Assembly: GCA_028532985.1 (NCBI GenBank)
Contig: JANCIK010000013.1
Location: 620,001 to 684,000 of the forward strand
DNA: 64,000 bases
Source: Stropharia rugosoannulata
Taxonomy: Eukaryota > Basidiomycota > Agaricomycetes > Agaricales > Strophariaceae
Direction of reading: 5' to 3'
The notes under the pieces: model-generated
The model's input: only the letters and a program-made list of their open reading frames with translations
Told to the model about the DNA's origin: nothing
Database searches by the model: none
In this document: in pieces, positions 46,801 through 59,047 of the stretch
How the letters are laid out: each line of letters starts with the position of its first letter
How positions within the stretch are numbered: position 1 is the stretch's first letter
Position numbers and translations under genes: made by a program

Positions 46801-49397
46801 GCAGGCTATTATCGTAGAAGTGATCCATATACGGTACATGCGAAGCATATCCCTCCGAGTCCTGCTTGGAATCAAACAAGGGGATCGCAGTGGGGAGTGT
46901 TTCTCCTCCTGTACTGCTTGGGGCAGGGAACACTAGTTCTTTGTCCGTAACAACTGGACTAGGGTTGAACTGCGATCGGAATGTCAATTATATGTGCAAC
47001 ACGGGAAGCAAATGTAGCGTACTGCGGCCGTTTTCTGGTAGATACTAGAGTCCTCCAGTAGGACATTCAAGTTCATTTTTTCCGTTGCTGGAAGGAACTC
47101 GGCCAGAAGCGACCGCCGTATTATAGATTGCAAATCAGTATCTTGGGGGTACAGCGCCAAACGTCGCGCTATGCGGACCAGGGAACGCGTCCCGAGTTTC
47201 CGATTCTTGAGCACATTTTCAGTGGACATGCTTTGCCTGTATCTGTCAGCGAAATTGAGAAGAGTATCAATTAGATGTTGAGGGCAGCCTGTAGCGAGCA
47301 GCACTGCAGACTCTTCCGCCGTATCCATAGGTTGACTGGGAATCGAAAAGAACATATTAGCGTGTTCGTCTGAGAGCCAGTCTTTGATGAGCAGAGATTT
47401 AGAGGCAGTGCTGATAATGCGAAACGATGGATGTGCGACAGAGAGCTCGCCAGACGCGATCTGAGGAACAGCATTAAGATAGATTAGGGATAAGCAGGAC
47501 TATGCTTACTTCTTCGGGAGAGGCGTTTGCAACAATGCGCTTGCCCTCCCATAATTCAGTCTCTCTGTCTTGAAGAATCCTTGATATTGAACCAGCGGTC
47601 GATCCAATCACATCGAGGCCGGCAAGGTGAACTAGCCGTCCATTCCACGCCGCTTCAATCAAAGTGCTAGATTAACACATGTAAGAGTCAAACAGAAACA
47701 GCATTAACAATCAAACTTGCCTAGGCTCCCATGTTGTGGCTCCGCCATCTTCGATTTTTCGTCTCATGATAAGCTCCCTTCCGCCTAGCTCTTTATACAT
47801 ATGGATAACTTCAGCATCGTAACCGAGAAGCTCTCCAAACACTCTGACAAGTGTGCTAGTTGAAGTTGAAGCGGTTGACGGCAACGCTGGAGGGATCAGT
47901 GAGATATCCCATCCCAGTGCATGCGCTTGAAGGAACGAAGTGAGAAGCCCCATGAACCTTGTCGTTGGGCTGAAGCTCAAGTCCCCACTGAAAGGGAAAG
48001 GTCGGAGTCCCTTGGACCCTGCTCGTGCTGCCACCGTCACAGGTTGTAGCCCGGGAGGCGGAGAGAAGGTCAATTGAACAGTAGAGTCATCCGAGCGTTG
48101 AATGGAGGAGATGCGGTAACCAAATATTCCAAGTTCCTCCTTGATTGACGCGGCCGAGGGGGAGCCCAGTTCACCGAGTCCGCTCTCCTCTGTTTGTCTG
48201 CTCAGTATTGCCCATGCTTGGAAGGGGGCGAAGATCAAAGACGGGTGAATTGTCAAAAAGAGACGAGCGAGCTGGGATGGAGAAAGGACTTCGGGTGGGG
48301 GGAACGCTCCGACTAGTCGCTGCAGCTTGGCCAGGGCAGTCTGTGGAAATGGAGGTAGGGCAGTTTTAGAAATGACTTCGAGGGCGCTGCGCGATTCGCT
48401 TGCATACTGCGTAGCGAGAATAAGGTCCCTCAGCTTCTCAAATAGTGTTGAGCCTTTGGCACGGGAGGTGGTAAGCGATAACAAAGAACCAACGGGGTCG
48501 ATGAACCGAGCTTGGAAACGACTGCGGAAGGGAGGATCAAGTGGGTATCCGGGGTATGGTGGAACGGGCGCCGCAATTGCTATAACGCGAAAGTTCTTAT
48601 GGGCAGGTATAAATACCTTGCCCTTCTGGGTGACCTTTACTTCGAGTTTTGAATACCTGTGCGGATGAATGATGTGTGTCCCATCGTCTAGATTTCTGCA
48701 AAGACTTTAAAGATCGATACATTCAATGTTATCTTGCAACTTACATTTCTCTATTTTCCAGAAGATTGTTGAGAACCTGTTCAAACAACTAAGGCATATT
48801 TTCTGAAAAAGAACTGGAGAAGAACGCACAGGCATTATGCCTCGTTCAGCCTTTTCTATACCTTCTAATATAAGCAATCGCCCATGCTTGACCGCGTTAA
48901 CTGCCGGACTATCTACATATACCAGGTTGCCACCTTTCCTTATTTCCCTTCCCTGAACGTTAATTCAGTAACTGGATTGGGTTTGACAATCCATAGGGTG
49001 GCTTGCTCACTTGTTTAAGTTCGGTTTCCCCTACGTCTCGGTGAAGGGCGATATATTCATATTCAGTATTTATGATGCTGGCATGTATGAGTATAAGTTG
49101 ATACAAAACGAAGTACAACTACCTTGCGAACGTCAAGGCTAGCCTTCGAGCATATGGGCCCGGTTGAGATACAAGAAAAATATCTTGCCCAAGCAAGTAT
49201 TTCTGCAGTATGAAGTGCAGGTTATCCACATTTACAGGGTCTTCCAAGTCCAGGAGATGTGAAGAATGAGGCAGACGAGACGGGGTGAGGGAAACTGGCA
49301 CTTCGTATGTGATGTTCCCCAGCTTCAATCTACCAATCGTTTCGGTAGCCGGCTTCAATTCACTCAGTAGTTGGGTCAGTCGCCGCTGAGGTGCCAT
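43863..49397 (-). CDS. VWA8: VWA8-type AAA+ ATPase with C-terminal VWA domain
   Basis: A large matrix-type AAA+ protein of the VWA8 (midasin-related) family. The start at 49397 reads MAPQRRLTQLLSELKPATET. The first ATP-binding region is degenerate (LVSQPGPYARRLALTFA). A second module has the P-loop GNQGVGKNKI rebuilt by splicing near 46660-46730 and a Walker B LIIDEADKAPEHVV. The C-terminus is a VWA domain with the metal site DLSAS-MYRF, DGRLQRSMET and later VIAITDANFGRYQISSEDL, ending VLRSILSTMVDR (stop 43863). About twenty short introns occur, at least one with a weak GTCC donor inside the metal site. My estimate is near 1,500 residues, somewhat short of the animal protein. Confidence 0.88.
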
Positions 49398-50008
49398 AAC
49401 GCTAGAAAGTGCCGAGCTCGCAGAAGAGTGGAGGCACTTTCTGAGTCTCAGAATACAAGCAATGGTAGAAGAAGGACTTGATAGGCGTCAAAGCATGATT
49501 TCTGAAGACTCGGCAATGCACCTTACCGGAGCGTTGGCCCTGGAGAACCACTTCAAAGTCCGCATGACTCCAGTCATTACTTTTTCGTTCAACCTTCCTC
49601 GACCATGCTTTGCGTTGTGGTATCGCAATTGGCTTGGAAAAATCGTAGTATATCAATATATGAGCCACCTCCAGATCGAACCGAGATAGAACAAGGAAAA
49701 TACTTAGTAGGAGGGTGTTGCGACGATTTGATTGAAATTATGACTATCCAAAGATTGACCAAGAAAGAGGGATGGTGTTGGCATGGTTCATCCCATAACA
49801 TACATTCGAATATTCAGGTAGCAGATCAGACAGCATTGTGCACAGGTCCTGAGACGTATAATGCATTATGGGTGGCAAATGCAATTGAGGAGACGCGATT
49901 CGTTGCTTGACGCGCCATCGTTGTTGATTATTGTTTGGTCCTCACGGACAAGAACGGACTCGCCGCCTATAGCTACTACTTTTACAACTTCTCCTTACAC
50001 TAGACGCC
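49398..50008. promoter_or_regulatory. shared upstream region of divergent VWA8 and QCR8
   Basis: The two ATGs are 611 nt apart and point away from each other, and both products are mitochondrial. No TATA box stands out. The short open frames inside (for example 49605-49910) have no motif. Confidence 0.45.
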
Positions 50009-50555
50009 ATGAGGCCCACACTTGCAAGACAGAGTGATATGCCCGGACGTACGCTACACTATGCTTTCCTGTGGTCCGAGAAACACTAATGACGCGTTTT
50101 GTTCTTAGCCAGGGTCTATGTGAGTTGGCAATAACTTCGCTAAACGAAACGGAAGGAAAGAAACTGACATGGTGGGACGTGAAATAGAACCTCTGGTGGG
50201 GTGACAAAACTACAACTAAGCAGAGGGGTATTATTCAATATAGTGAGTTGTGCCGTTTTTCTGCTTCCGGGATGACCTGACAGCAATGTAGCTCTTGCTC
50301 CCAACCAGGCCCGAGCGGCTCCTCACTGGCTCAAGACGTACATCTTCAATGGCTACCGTCGTATCTCTGGTGAAATCCTCTTCTTCGGAATCCCAATGGC
50401 CCTCGGTACGCAATAACTTGAACACGTATTTGACTGCTTCGTTGATTATCTTTTTTTCGTTAGGATATGGCGTCTACACATGGGCAAAGAGCTACGACGA
50501 GTTCCAGAACAGCAAAGCTGGACATCTCGCACACGGTGGCGAGCACCACGAGTAA
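50009..50555 (+). CDS. QCR8: cytochrome bc1 complex subunit 8 (QCR8), with an 11-nt micro-exon
   Basis: Small inner-membrane subunit of respiratory complex III. Five exons are needed: 50009-50048, 50109-50119 (only 11 nt), 50188-50242, 50292-50405 and 50464-50555. Joined, they read MRPTLARQSDMPGPRVY, then NLWWGDKTTTKQRGIIQYTL, APNQARAAPHWLKTYIFNGY, RRISGEILFFGIPMALGYGV and YTWAKSYDEFQNSKAGHLAH, to a His/Glu end. The FNGYRRISG, GYGVYTW and NSKAGH blocks are diagnostic, with one membrane helix between. Length (about 103 residues) fits the family. All joins keep frame and use GT-AG borders. Confidence 0.9.
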
Positions 50556-51195
50556 ATCACTACTATCTAATAGATTTCTGTTTCGCATGGATTTGAAAAG
50601 CGAGTCGGCAAATGCTGATCATCGTTGGATGAAGAGGGCTCTAACCAGGGCCATTGAGGTGTGCTGAGTCTTGCCATTTTGAAGTTAAAGCAAGTTGGAT
50701 TCTAGCTCCTCCGGCACGACACCTACCTACTCACCAATCTTGGATTCTATCTTCACCGATTCCTTCAAATGAAAACTACCGCTCTGGCGATCCTGAAGCT
50801 TCATGGGCCCTGCCAACGTGCCAAAAGGCAGCAAAAGGTAGTATTGAAAGGCCTTATCTCGTCTCATTCGTGGGCAAGGATTTCTCCTTGATGACTCTGG
50901 TATTGACCCTTTCTCGACTGCCACTCTGTTCTGTAAGCTCTTCATGGCCGGCTTCAGATAAGCATACTTGGTGATGGCCTATGTTTCTCTGTTCTGCAGG
51001 CTGTACATTATGTTGCCCGAAAGGGGCATTCAGGGAATGACGGCCCCAGATATTTACTAAACAGGATAAACCTTGAACCACCACTGCATCGGACTAGAGT
51101 TGAAAATCAGTACTTTGGCGAAGAGAAATCGTGAACACTTGCTTATACAGGTCGTCCGGGATGGGCTGTAGCAGTTGAGCGCAGAGATGTAACCC
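50556..51195. other. intergenic, possible degraded coding DNA
   Basis: The minus strand at about 50730-50990 gives a protein-like stretch (KSLQNRVAVEKGSIPESSR, FQYYLLLPFGTLAGPM) ending at a GTGAGT donor. I could not extend it into a gene or identify it. Confidence 0.3.
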
Positions 51196-51920
51196 GTGGT
51201 TGCCGTTTCCCTTGCCTTCCTTCTCGTTTCTATCATTTCTTACTGTACGTGCCAACGCTATCCAGTATGCTTCCCCCGGGTCCGAAAGGACGGTGGTGTG
51301 GCGAACGAGCTCCCAAAGACACAGTCATGAAAGGCATACGCCCAGAAGGGAAGGACAGATGGTGTGTGATGCTATCTGATGCTCGTTACAAGTAACTTAA
51401 TCTTTCCTTAAGCTCCAGGAGACGGAGAGATATCCTTTCATTTCTTCAGTCCCGAAGTGTGATGCTCAACTTTCGAAATGGTGCAGAAGAGCTTTTTGTT
51501 AAGCGGTCGACAATATATTCTGATGGCCGGGTGGTTGATGTCGATCAATGCGGAAAAGTGCATCTTCTTCATGTGAGTCAACTGGTTTCACTGAGTATGA
51601 CAAATTGGCCTAGCTCGAAAATCTATGGATTCATTCGGATAGGTGTTCTGAAAAATATCTTTGCACGCATATATATATATGGTAGGGAGTGGAAACCCGT
51701 GCAGAGCACCTCTGGTGATATCGTGCTTGGCTTTTGGCGTAGGAGCTGCTCGAGACAACATATCGGAGAGCATGAAATTTTTATAGCACTGGAAACTCTG
51801 CTCGCTATTTTGGATATCAAAAAAGATCATGATAAGGATGGGCTTGAAGTTGAACTTCGTCCCTCCTTGAAAGTATCGCTAGTCGCGCCACGTATGTTGA
51901 TTCTTTTTCTGCGGTTTTGA
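51196..51920 (+). pseudogene. cytochrome P450 relic
   Basis: The pieces are in P450 order but broken. A hydrophobic N-terminal helix (VVAVSLAFLLVSIISY) is followed, in a different frame, by the proline hinge LPPGPKG near 51270. Then come MLNFRNGAEELFVKRSTIYS (P450 beta-1 region), a large internal deletion, and a degenerate haem loop FWRRSCSRQHIGEHEIFIA, in which the FxxGxRxCxG glycines are lost. It ends LLAILDIKKDHDKDGLEVEL, the usual C-terminal stretch. The I-helix and ExxR regions are missing. It cannot be a working enzyme. The similarity is to a different P450 family from the intact gene at 23-25 kb (here HIAE-type C-terminus). Confidence 0.75.
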
Positions 51921-53229
51921 ACAGGCTTTACACATTTAATAGTACAATTTTAGTCACGCTAAACTGCCCGCGTATAGGCTGACAAGGCGCGCAAAAAGGA
52001 CGGATGTAGGCGCGCCTCTGCAGGATGTTTAAATACAATTCAGGATTTATGTTAAGCGGGAAGTTCCATGCCAACCAACCCGTCTTCTCTTTGAAAGAGA
52101 TGATGATTCAGGATTGCAATGTATCTACATATGCGCCTTCTGTAATGACTGAGATCTTCAACTAGCAGAGGTTACCGAATGCAGCAAAGTGGTTACCTTT
52201 TTCGGTAAATTAACATCTGATGCATGATGATCTGCTCAGGGCTTAAGCGTAAACTTGGCTAATCAAAAATCCCGCTCATATCACCTCTTTCTTCATTACC
52301 ATCAGCGCCTCACGATAGCGCAACAATACTATACTTCACTTTGACACATAAAACTGTCAAAGTCTAGTAGGACTGGCAAAATTGACTGGTACGTGCCTGT
52401 TATCCGAAACGGAGTGAAAACAGCTAATCATTACTGTGCGCCTCAGTAACCCTGCTATGTAACTGTAATAGGCAGGGAGGGATCAACGTCAACGTTGACG
52501 CCGATCTTGGGGCCAATTAATCTGCTGTAAGTGTCGCACCGATAAGTGCAGTTTGTATTTGAGTTGACTCTGGTTAGCGGTAAACGCACCGAAAGGTTCA
52601 GCCGCTTTGCGTATATATGCGCGAAAGAATTGAACCAAAGATCAGCGATGATATCCGAGGTACATGGTAATCCTAAATTCCAAGTCTTCGACTAGACTCA
52701 GTCTAAGTGAGGGAAACGTCATGAAATTAGGGCTTGTGCGGACCTCAACAGGCTCTCGTCTTCAAAGGTTAGCATTTAGTCTTGTATCGCACAGAAGTCG
52801 GCGCTGATGATTATTTATGTCACTCCTTTTGATTTACACAACAGGGGACACGCATATATGCATGCAAAGAGTATGTCATTTATGCAGGCCTTGTACGGAG
52901 ATTGTCCTTTTCTGGAACATTCTCACAATGCGTTTTATTCACGGAAAAACATCGTGTGCGGCGACTACGATTGCAGGACAGGTGCGGTAGAAACAGTCTG
53001 ACAAACGACGGCGGGGCAGCAACAACGCGCAAATTCGATTGACAGCGATTTCCGCAGGCGGCGAGACAGAACGCAGTGGCTGGATTGATATCCACGGCAA
53101 CGTAGAATGGTGTTTAGAGGAGTTGGAGCGGAAGAACATTGATCGAGCGCACGCGAAAGATACATAAGCCAGCCTCATTCTGTCTAGTGCACTCAGAGGC
53201 GCCCAACTCGCCCGCCCCTATTCGGCGCA
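51921..53229. other. intergenic, nothing recognised
   Basis: No gene-like frame apart from short motif-free ones. A 14-nt perfect palindrome (CGTCAACGTTGACG) lies at 52487-52500. Confidence 0.5.
52487..52500. repeat. 14-nt perfect palindrome
   Basis: CGTCAACGTTGACG equals its own reverse complement. No function is known. Confidence 0.4.
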
Positions 53230-55301
53230 ATGCCCACAACGCCCACCCTCATTTTCACTTCCCCATCAGGAACAGACTCCACGGACCGCATCGTCCCCGG
53301 CCTGTCAACTGATCTCCTTCCTCAGCTCCCACCCCCGTCATCCACGAATGCTCCTCCGCACAGATCTCGCTCGCCAACCCCAGCCACCACAGGCCCCCCG
53401 CCAGAGTCCATGCATGCCTTCAGCAAGGGCCACAAGACCTGGTTCCCCGCTTCTGCCGCCCCGCCCAAGACGTCAGCCACCGAGAGCGATCCCACCGATA
53501 CGAATCACGTCATGCGGGGCCGGACCCTTAGGCTGAACACCCTTCACCAGCGTGTTTATCACACCCAGGACTCATCACCCGTGCTCTTCCCTCTCGATGG
53601 CCCAGAAGCAACAACAGCGGGCATGGAGCTCGCTGCGGCAAGCAAGGACTTTCTGCTCCCCCAGACTTCGCCACCGATCCTACCATCGCCCTCAAAGAGC
53701 AGGTTTCTGAACAGCAGTGGTTCGCGCGCCAGCAACCTACTGTCGTTTCTTTCTGGCATACCCGACTCGCCGCAGGTCTGGCTTGCACTGTATTTCGTGC
53801 TCAATCTCAGTCTGACGCTCTACAACAAATCCGTGCTTGTGCATTTTCCGTTTCCTTACACACTCACCGCGCTGCACGCCTTTTGCGGGACGATCGGCAC
53901 GTACGTGCTTTTGCGCTTGGAGACGCGGACACAACATGGCGGCTCTCGGAAGCCACTCACATCAACGCCCATGCCAAACCTCAGCGGCAAAGAACTTATT
54001 GTTCTATTTTTGTTCAGTATCTTGTACACTGTCAATATAATCGTCAGTAATGCATCGCTTCGCGTGGTTACCGTGCCTGTGAGTGTCTCTAAACTTAACT
54101 ACTCTCACGATTATAATTAATGAATGCGAATTTATCAGTTCCACCAGGTGGTGCGCGCGTCGACGCCTTTCTTCACCATCTTATTTGCGGCAGTTCTTCT
54201 TGGCAGACGATGCAGCAAGGACAAGCTTCTGTCTCTAGTACCTGTCGTTGCAGGTGTAGGCTTTGCGTGAGTCTTCTTCACCGCAGTCACAATCACCATC
54301 ACTAATAATCTTGCTATCTTGAACAATGAATCGTCTCGTTATCACGAACAATTAATGTATCAACAATCACACACTTGCCTTCACAAATAAATGAATTGCG
54401 TACCCCGCACGGCCACCTCTCTCAGCACATATGGCGACTACTATTTCACCCCATTTGGCTTCTTCCTCACTCTCCTCGGCACCCTCCTTGCCGCCCTCAA
54501 GACGACACTTACCAATGTACTCCTTGCTAAACCAAGTTCCACGCCCAGTGCTCTCCCTACGCCCACCACGCAAGGTTACTTCGCTTTTAACCCCATTGCG
54601 CAAAGGAATGGTAACGCAACCTCTTTGGGCCTTAAATCCCCGCATTCCGGCCTCCCGCCGAAGCAGAGGCTTTTCCCTTCGCTCCTAGCGCGAGTCACCA
54701 ACGCAATATCCCGGACCGATTCTGGACCTATACCTTCGCCAAATAATGTACCGCTTCTCTCCCCAACTATATCCCCGTCCTCTGTGGTCACGGGTGGGTT
54801 CACCGTGCCGAAGCTGGCTCTCAGTCCGCTATATTTGTTGTACCTGCTGTCGCCGCTCGCGTTTATACAGACGACGCTGCTCGCGCATTTTACGGGTGAG
54901 CTGGACCGCGTGCGTGTGTACCTTCTGCGGGGGTCTGCGTCTGCCGGGACTGGGGCCGGGATCGACCGCACGTGGTTGCTCCTCAACGGCGTTATGGCTT
55001 TCTTCTTGAATGTGGTGAGCTTCAACGCAAATAGAAGGGTTGGTCCACTCGGGATGAGTGTCGCTGGTAAGTATTTCAGTACCGGGAGGCCATGGTCCTA
55101 TGTATGTACTGACTCCCTTTGCGTGCAATAGCGAACTGCAAGCAGGTCCTGACGATCCTTTTTGCTGTGGTTATCTTCGACCTGACTATCACAGCAACAA
55201 ACGGGATCGGGATCGGACTTACGCTCATCGGAGGTGCATTATATGCTGCCGTCGAGCTGCGAGAACGTGCAGGACGCGATGCTAAAAGCCGCCTTGGATG
55301 A
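53230..55301 (+). CDS. triose-phosphate-translocator family (TPT/nucleotide-sugar-type) transporter
   Basis: After a roughly 170-residue Pro/Ser-rich N-terminus, the membrane domain begins IPDSPQVWLALYFVLNLSLT, then LYNKSVLVHFPFPYTLTALH. The family core (VVTVPFHQVVRASTPFFTIL, LVPVVAGVGFATYGDYYFTP) is rebuilt by splicing, and it ends with ANCKQVLTILFAVVIFDL and GIGIGLTLIGGALYAAVEL. Introns follow VTVP (donor GTGAGT), GVGF-A and SVA. Members exchange phosphorylated sugars or nucleotide sugars across Golgi/ER membranes; the substrate here is unknown. A loop of about 90 residues rich in Ser/Pro/Thr sits between two helices (residues after LLAKPSS), longer than I expect for the family. Confidence 0.85.
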
Positions 55302-57418
55302 TTTGGCACTCCAACGAACGCGGGATGCTTTACACGAATATCATAAGTATGTTTATTTCATCTTATTTTCCCCCATGTCATGTAGTCAAGAGGTGGTCGT
55401 TGCTCTGCGCCACCATGTACTCTTATCATCTTCAGTGTACCATGTCCATGCCCATGTCCCCTCATCCTCCTTCGTGCCATTTTCTATATCATTTTCCAAC
55501 TTGGACAGATTATATGCCCCCATTCATTCATTCTATCTTTATTTTTTGAGATTTCTCAGCGCCCGTTCAGTGCTTCTTCTTAGTCTCTTACTATACGCCC
55601 TTCTCTTTACATTCTTTTGGGTTTTTCCTTCAAGTCATCCGCCCCAAGAGACTCTGTACTACCATGCACACATTTAGATAGATATGGCCCAGCCCTCTAC
55701 TCTTCTACATTCTTTTGTTCCGTACCACACAATGCACTGTAAACACTAGATATAAAAACCATCTATGCACATTTGAGATGAAATCGTGGGCTTGGTTTGG
55801 GGATAGGACAGTTTCTTCTATAGTTAATCGATAATCCGTGGAGCACGGCCTTCCGCCCGCATCACAAGCTCAACTTCGTTTTGGAGCGAACTGAGGTGGA
55901 GGTACTGTGTCATTTTCACGCTGCAGTGAGTAGAGTTCTCCGGTATAGCGCAGCATATACCAAGTAAATCGCCGTTGGGTGTGGCCTTTGCTACAATTCT
56001 GTCGTTATATATCCTTTACAATCGCTCAACGAGCTTTCTCCGCGTTCCCTCAGCCTGGCCGGTGATTATTGGATTGGCGTCGCACACTAGTAGTGCAGCA
56101 GCTAATATTGGCTGGTTATTTTTCTGCGTTATCGGGAAAGGCTACAGATGTATGACAATAACATTGTTGAGAAAGCAGCAACTATATGTGGCTTTTACTT
56201 GAGTTATTCGGGGGCAATACAACTAGGATATATACCCTCTTTTGGTTTAAATTGGACTTCCAAAGGCTGGTCCGAACAAGTACTCTCTCACTATATAATG
56301 GCGATATTCACACTCCACAAGCTCGGGTGACTTGCCGAAGTCGCGTGGCTTTTCTCGAATAGGATATTCCAACACCCAATATGGTAATCTGCGATCAACA
56401 TCACTCTAAGCGCCCAGGCAGGATACGAGCACCTGCATTCGTTCTGATTCATGTTTAATACTTAGAGGCTGAACAGAGGTCCAAAATGGCGGCTGTGATT
56501 AAGAAGAAAAGACAGGATCCACGTGATGAATGCTGAAGAATTCTTCACCTTACGTCTGACTGGTTTTGGTTCGCGAACGATTAGCGTGAAAAAACTTACT
56601 CAGAGTAGTTATAAAAGGGCTTTTCAGCAGCAGTGCCGGGGAAGGCTGGAGACTGTTACATCATACATTAGATCCGGACGGAAAAAATGATATGAACAGC
56701 GAATTTTCGTCCGGAGTAACCGAAACACGATTATGACAGTTAGTTCCCAGAGAATTGGTCTGCTTTGGATCGATCGGCAGGGCTGTCCGAGCGTTCACGC
56801 GATGGCACGAGTCATACGCGTGCTGTGTGCGAGTAAATAGAACTCAGGCTTTTTGCTTGTCCTCAGGCGTCTAGAGCGCTGAATAAATAGCTCACATTTG
56901 ACAGTCGTGTAGTTTGTCCGAGGACGTCACTGGGTAAACCTTGCTAGCTATGTTAGCGGAAATTAATACTGTGTATTATTGTCATGATCTTCTTGAACTT
57001 CTTTCCATACATCCTTGAAGGCTTGACGTCACTTTATTTGATTCTTACCCAGGATTGTCTGTGCACATATTGTTTTCAGAATATGTCCGACATACAGATA
57101 CAGCCATTTCGCTGGAAATGCTTCCAGTCTCTCATAATCACGGGAGGTATATGACGCTACTGCGCTTCTTTCATTCAGAGATATTTCCTACAGCTCCACT
57201 TAGACGTGATGCATTCACAAATCTCTGATGGTGTTCCTGTTTAATCCATGTTTTAACTTTTGAGAAACATGTGTCATGAGCAAAAAAAACGAATTCAAAA
57301 ATACAACTACCCCAGAAAAACTTCAATAACAAAACGTATAAAAGGGACAGCTGCTTTGAACTTGATCTTTACTCGAACAATCAGCAGCATTAGTTCAAGT
57401 TCTACACCCCTCTTCAAC
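55302..57418. other. long intergenic region, nothing recognised
   Basis: The first part is probably transporter 3' UTR (pyrimidine-rich). Frames at 55975-56330 have no domain or signal-peptide support. The right end is the hydrophobin promoter. Confidence 0.5.
57337..57344 (+). promoter_or_regulatory. TATA box of hydrophobin 1
   Basis: TATAAAAG, about 75 nt before the ATG at 57419. Confidence 0.65.
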
Positions 57419-57885
57419 ATGCAAGTCAAGCTCTTCTCTCTGGCTTCTCTCGCTTTTTTCAGCCTTGCGGCCGCCACCCCCACCCCTCAAAGCCCCTCTA
57501 ACCAGTGCAACACTGGAGAGATCCAGTGCTGCGAGAGTATCGAAACCGTTGCGAGCAACGCTGGACTAGCTACCCTTCTCACACTTTTGGGCGCCGTTGT
57601 CCAGAACGTGAACGTTCCAGTTGGCGTGACCTGCACTCCAGTTACCGTCGTTGGCACTGGAAGCACATCCTGGTTAGTACTCCAGTTTTTACGAAGACTA
57701 TCTGTGTTGACCTTCGACTACCAGCTCTGCTCAGCCAGTCTGCTGCACCAACAACAGCTTCAGTAAGTTCAGAATTCTAATATCACATAACTTATAAGAG
57801 GCTTTGAGTGAGTGTCAGTGCTAACTTTCTGCTTCCAGACGGGGTTGTCGCTCTGGGTTGCACACCCATCAATGTCAATGCTTGA
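57419..57885 (+). CDS. class I hydrophobin (tandem copy 1)
   Basis: Secreted amphipathic protein that self-assembles on hyphal surfaces. Signal peptide MQVKLFSLASLAFFSLAAAT. Three exons: the first contains CNTGEIQCCESIETV, LLTLLGAVVQNVNVPVG and VTCTPVTVVGTGSTS, the second [13 protein letters not shown], and the third [15 protein letters not shown] (stop 57883-57885). The eight-cysteine pattern C-CC-C-C-CC-C is complete, with class I spacing. Introns start after SCW-region TCCTG (GTTAGT donor) and after TTCA (GTAAGT donor). Length about 110 residues is normal. Firm. Confidence 0.93.
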
Positions 57886-59047
57886 CCGAGTTGCATGCGA
57901 AATCGTATATGGTATCGTGACAAGTTGGTAGTCGTTTTTGTATGAGTCGGCATCATTTGTAAATGGATAACTACAGTCTTTGGTGATCAGCACTGCCAAG
58001 CAGTTCTGTTTTAGTTGAAGTCGGACTATGTGCCAATGTTAGTCGAAAAAAGGCACTATTTATACCAAAACTGGCCTGGTACGTTTCGGATACTAAATTA
58101 GAAAGGTTATTTTATGTACACTCGTTTTGAGGTTGTTTAGTTGAATCCAGTGAACAACGTCATAAAATATTTCCCTTGACATATAAACGTCAAACGATTG
58201 ATTTATAATACTGCTCGGGAAATATGATACGGTGTCATTCCGAAGAAAACATATCATGTATCGCATAAGGTTATATGAAAACCGTGTATGTAAAGCCACG
58301 CTTTTCGCATGGTCAATCTTCAACTGCGTCATACATCTTTCTGGGGATATACATGCTCTCACGAACAACTCGTGTTGATACAACATCACATCAAACTGCA
58401 GTCAGGAGAGCGCAGCATAGCATTGTTCCTATTTCATCATCATCTGTTATGACCGCTTTCCCTACCTTCTGTTTAGGACCGTATATGACTGAGTTGGCAG
58501 CTCGTATTCTTTTCGTAGCTTGGGTAATATCGATGACCTGTTAGCACAGCGCCGTAGTGCGTCGAACATCTGAAGTTCTGTGGCAGGCCAGCGACAGTTG
58601 ACAATTCCACGAAGTCCGATGATAAGCCTGATTTAAGTAGACGGACATCAGTTCGCCGATATCTGGGAATGTAGTATGACGCAGGTTATTTGTTTCTTAC
58701 GATTCTTTGCATAATATGTGCGACAGGCGTGTGTAACTATTTCTCCTTATACTGGGCGCATTGAATTGTGCATCATAGAGCAACTACGATTTCCCCCCCT
58801 CTGCACGACGGTATCGCCTACAGTCCTATACACCACTCCACTATATATCGATTATATCTCCCCTTTTGTTGCTCCACTTTGACAACCATGCCGCTACTGA
58901 AGCAGGATAGCTCCACTGAGACCACGCAATGAGCAGAGTCAAGTGGCCATCGAGAAAGAGTCCGAGAGCGACCTCTGCCGGTATAAAAGCCCAACGACGT
59001 CGACATTTATCTTCACTCGAACAAGCAACCGTTCAAGCCTTCTAAAC
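57886..59047. other. hydrophobin intergenic region, promoter of copy 2
   Basis: Apart from the TATA box at 58982-58989, no gene is recognised. Motif-free open frames (58093-58544) are probably chance. Confidence 0.5.
58982..58989 (+). promoter_or_regulatory. TATA box of hydrophobin 2
   Basis: TATAAAAG, about 60 nt before the ATG at 59048. Confidence 0.65.

Noticed and set aside
50727..50990. Protein-like minus-strand stretch ending at GTGAGT
   Set aside because: Could not be extended or identified; possible gene relic only.
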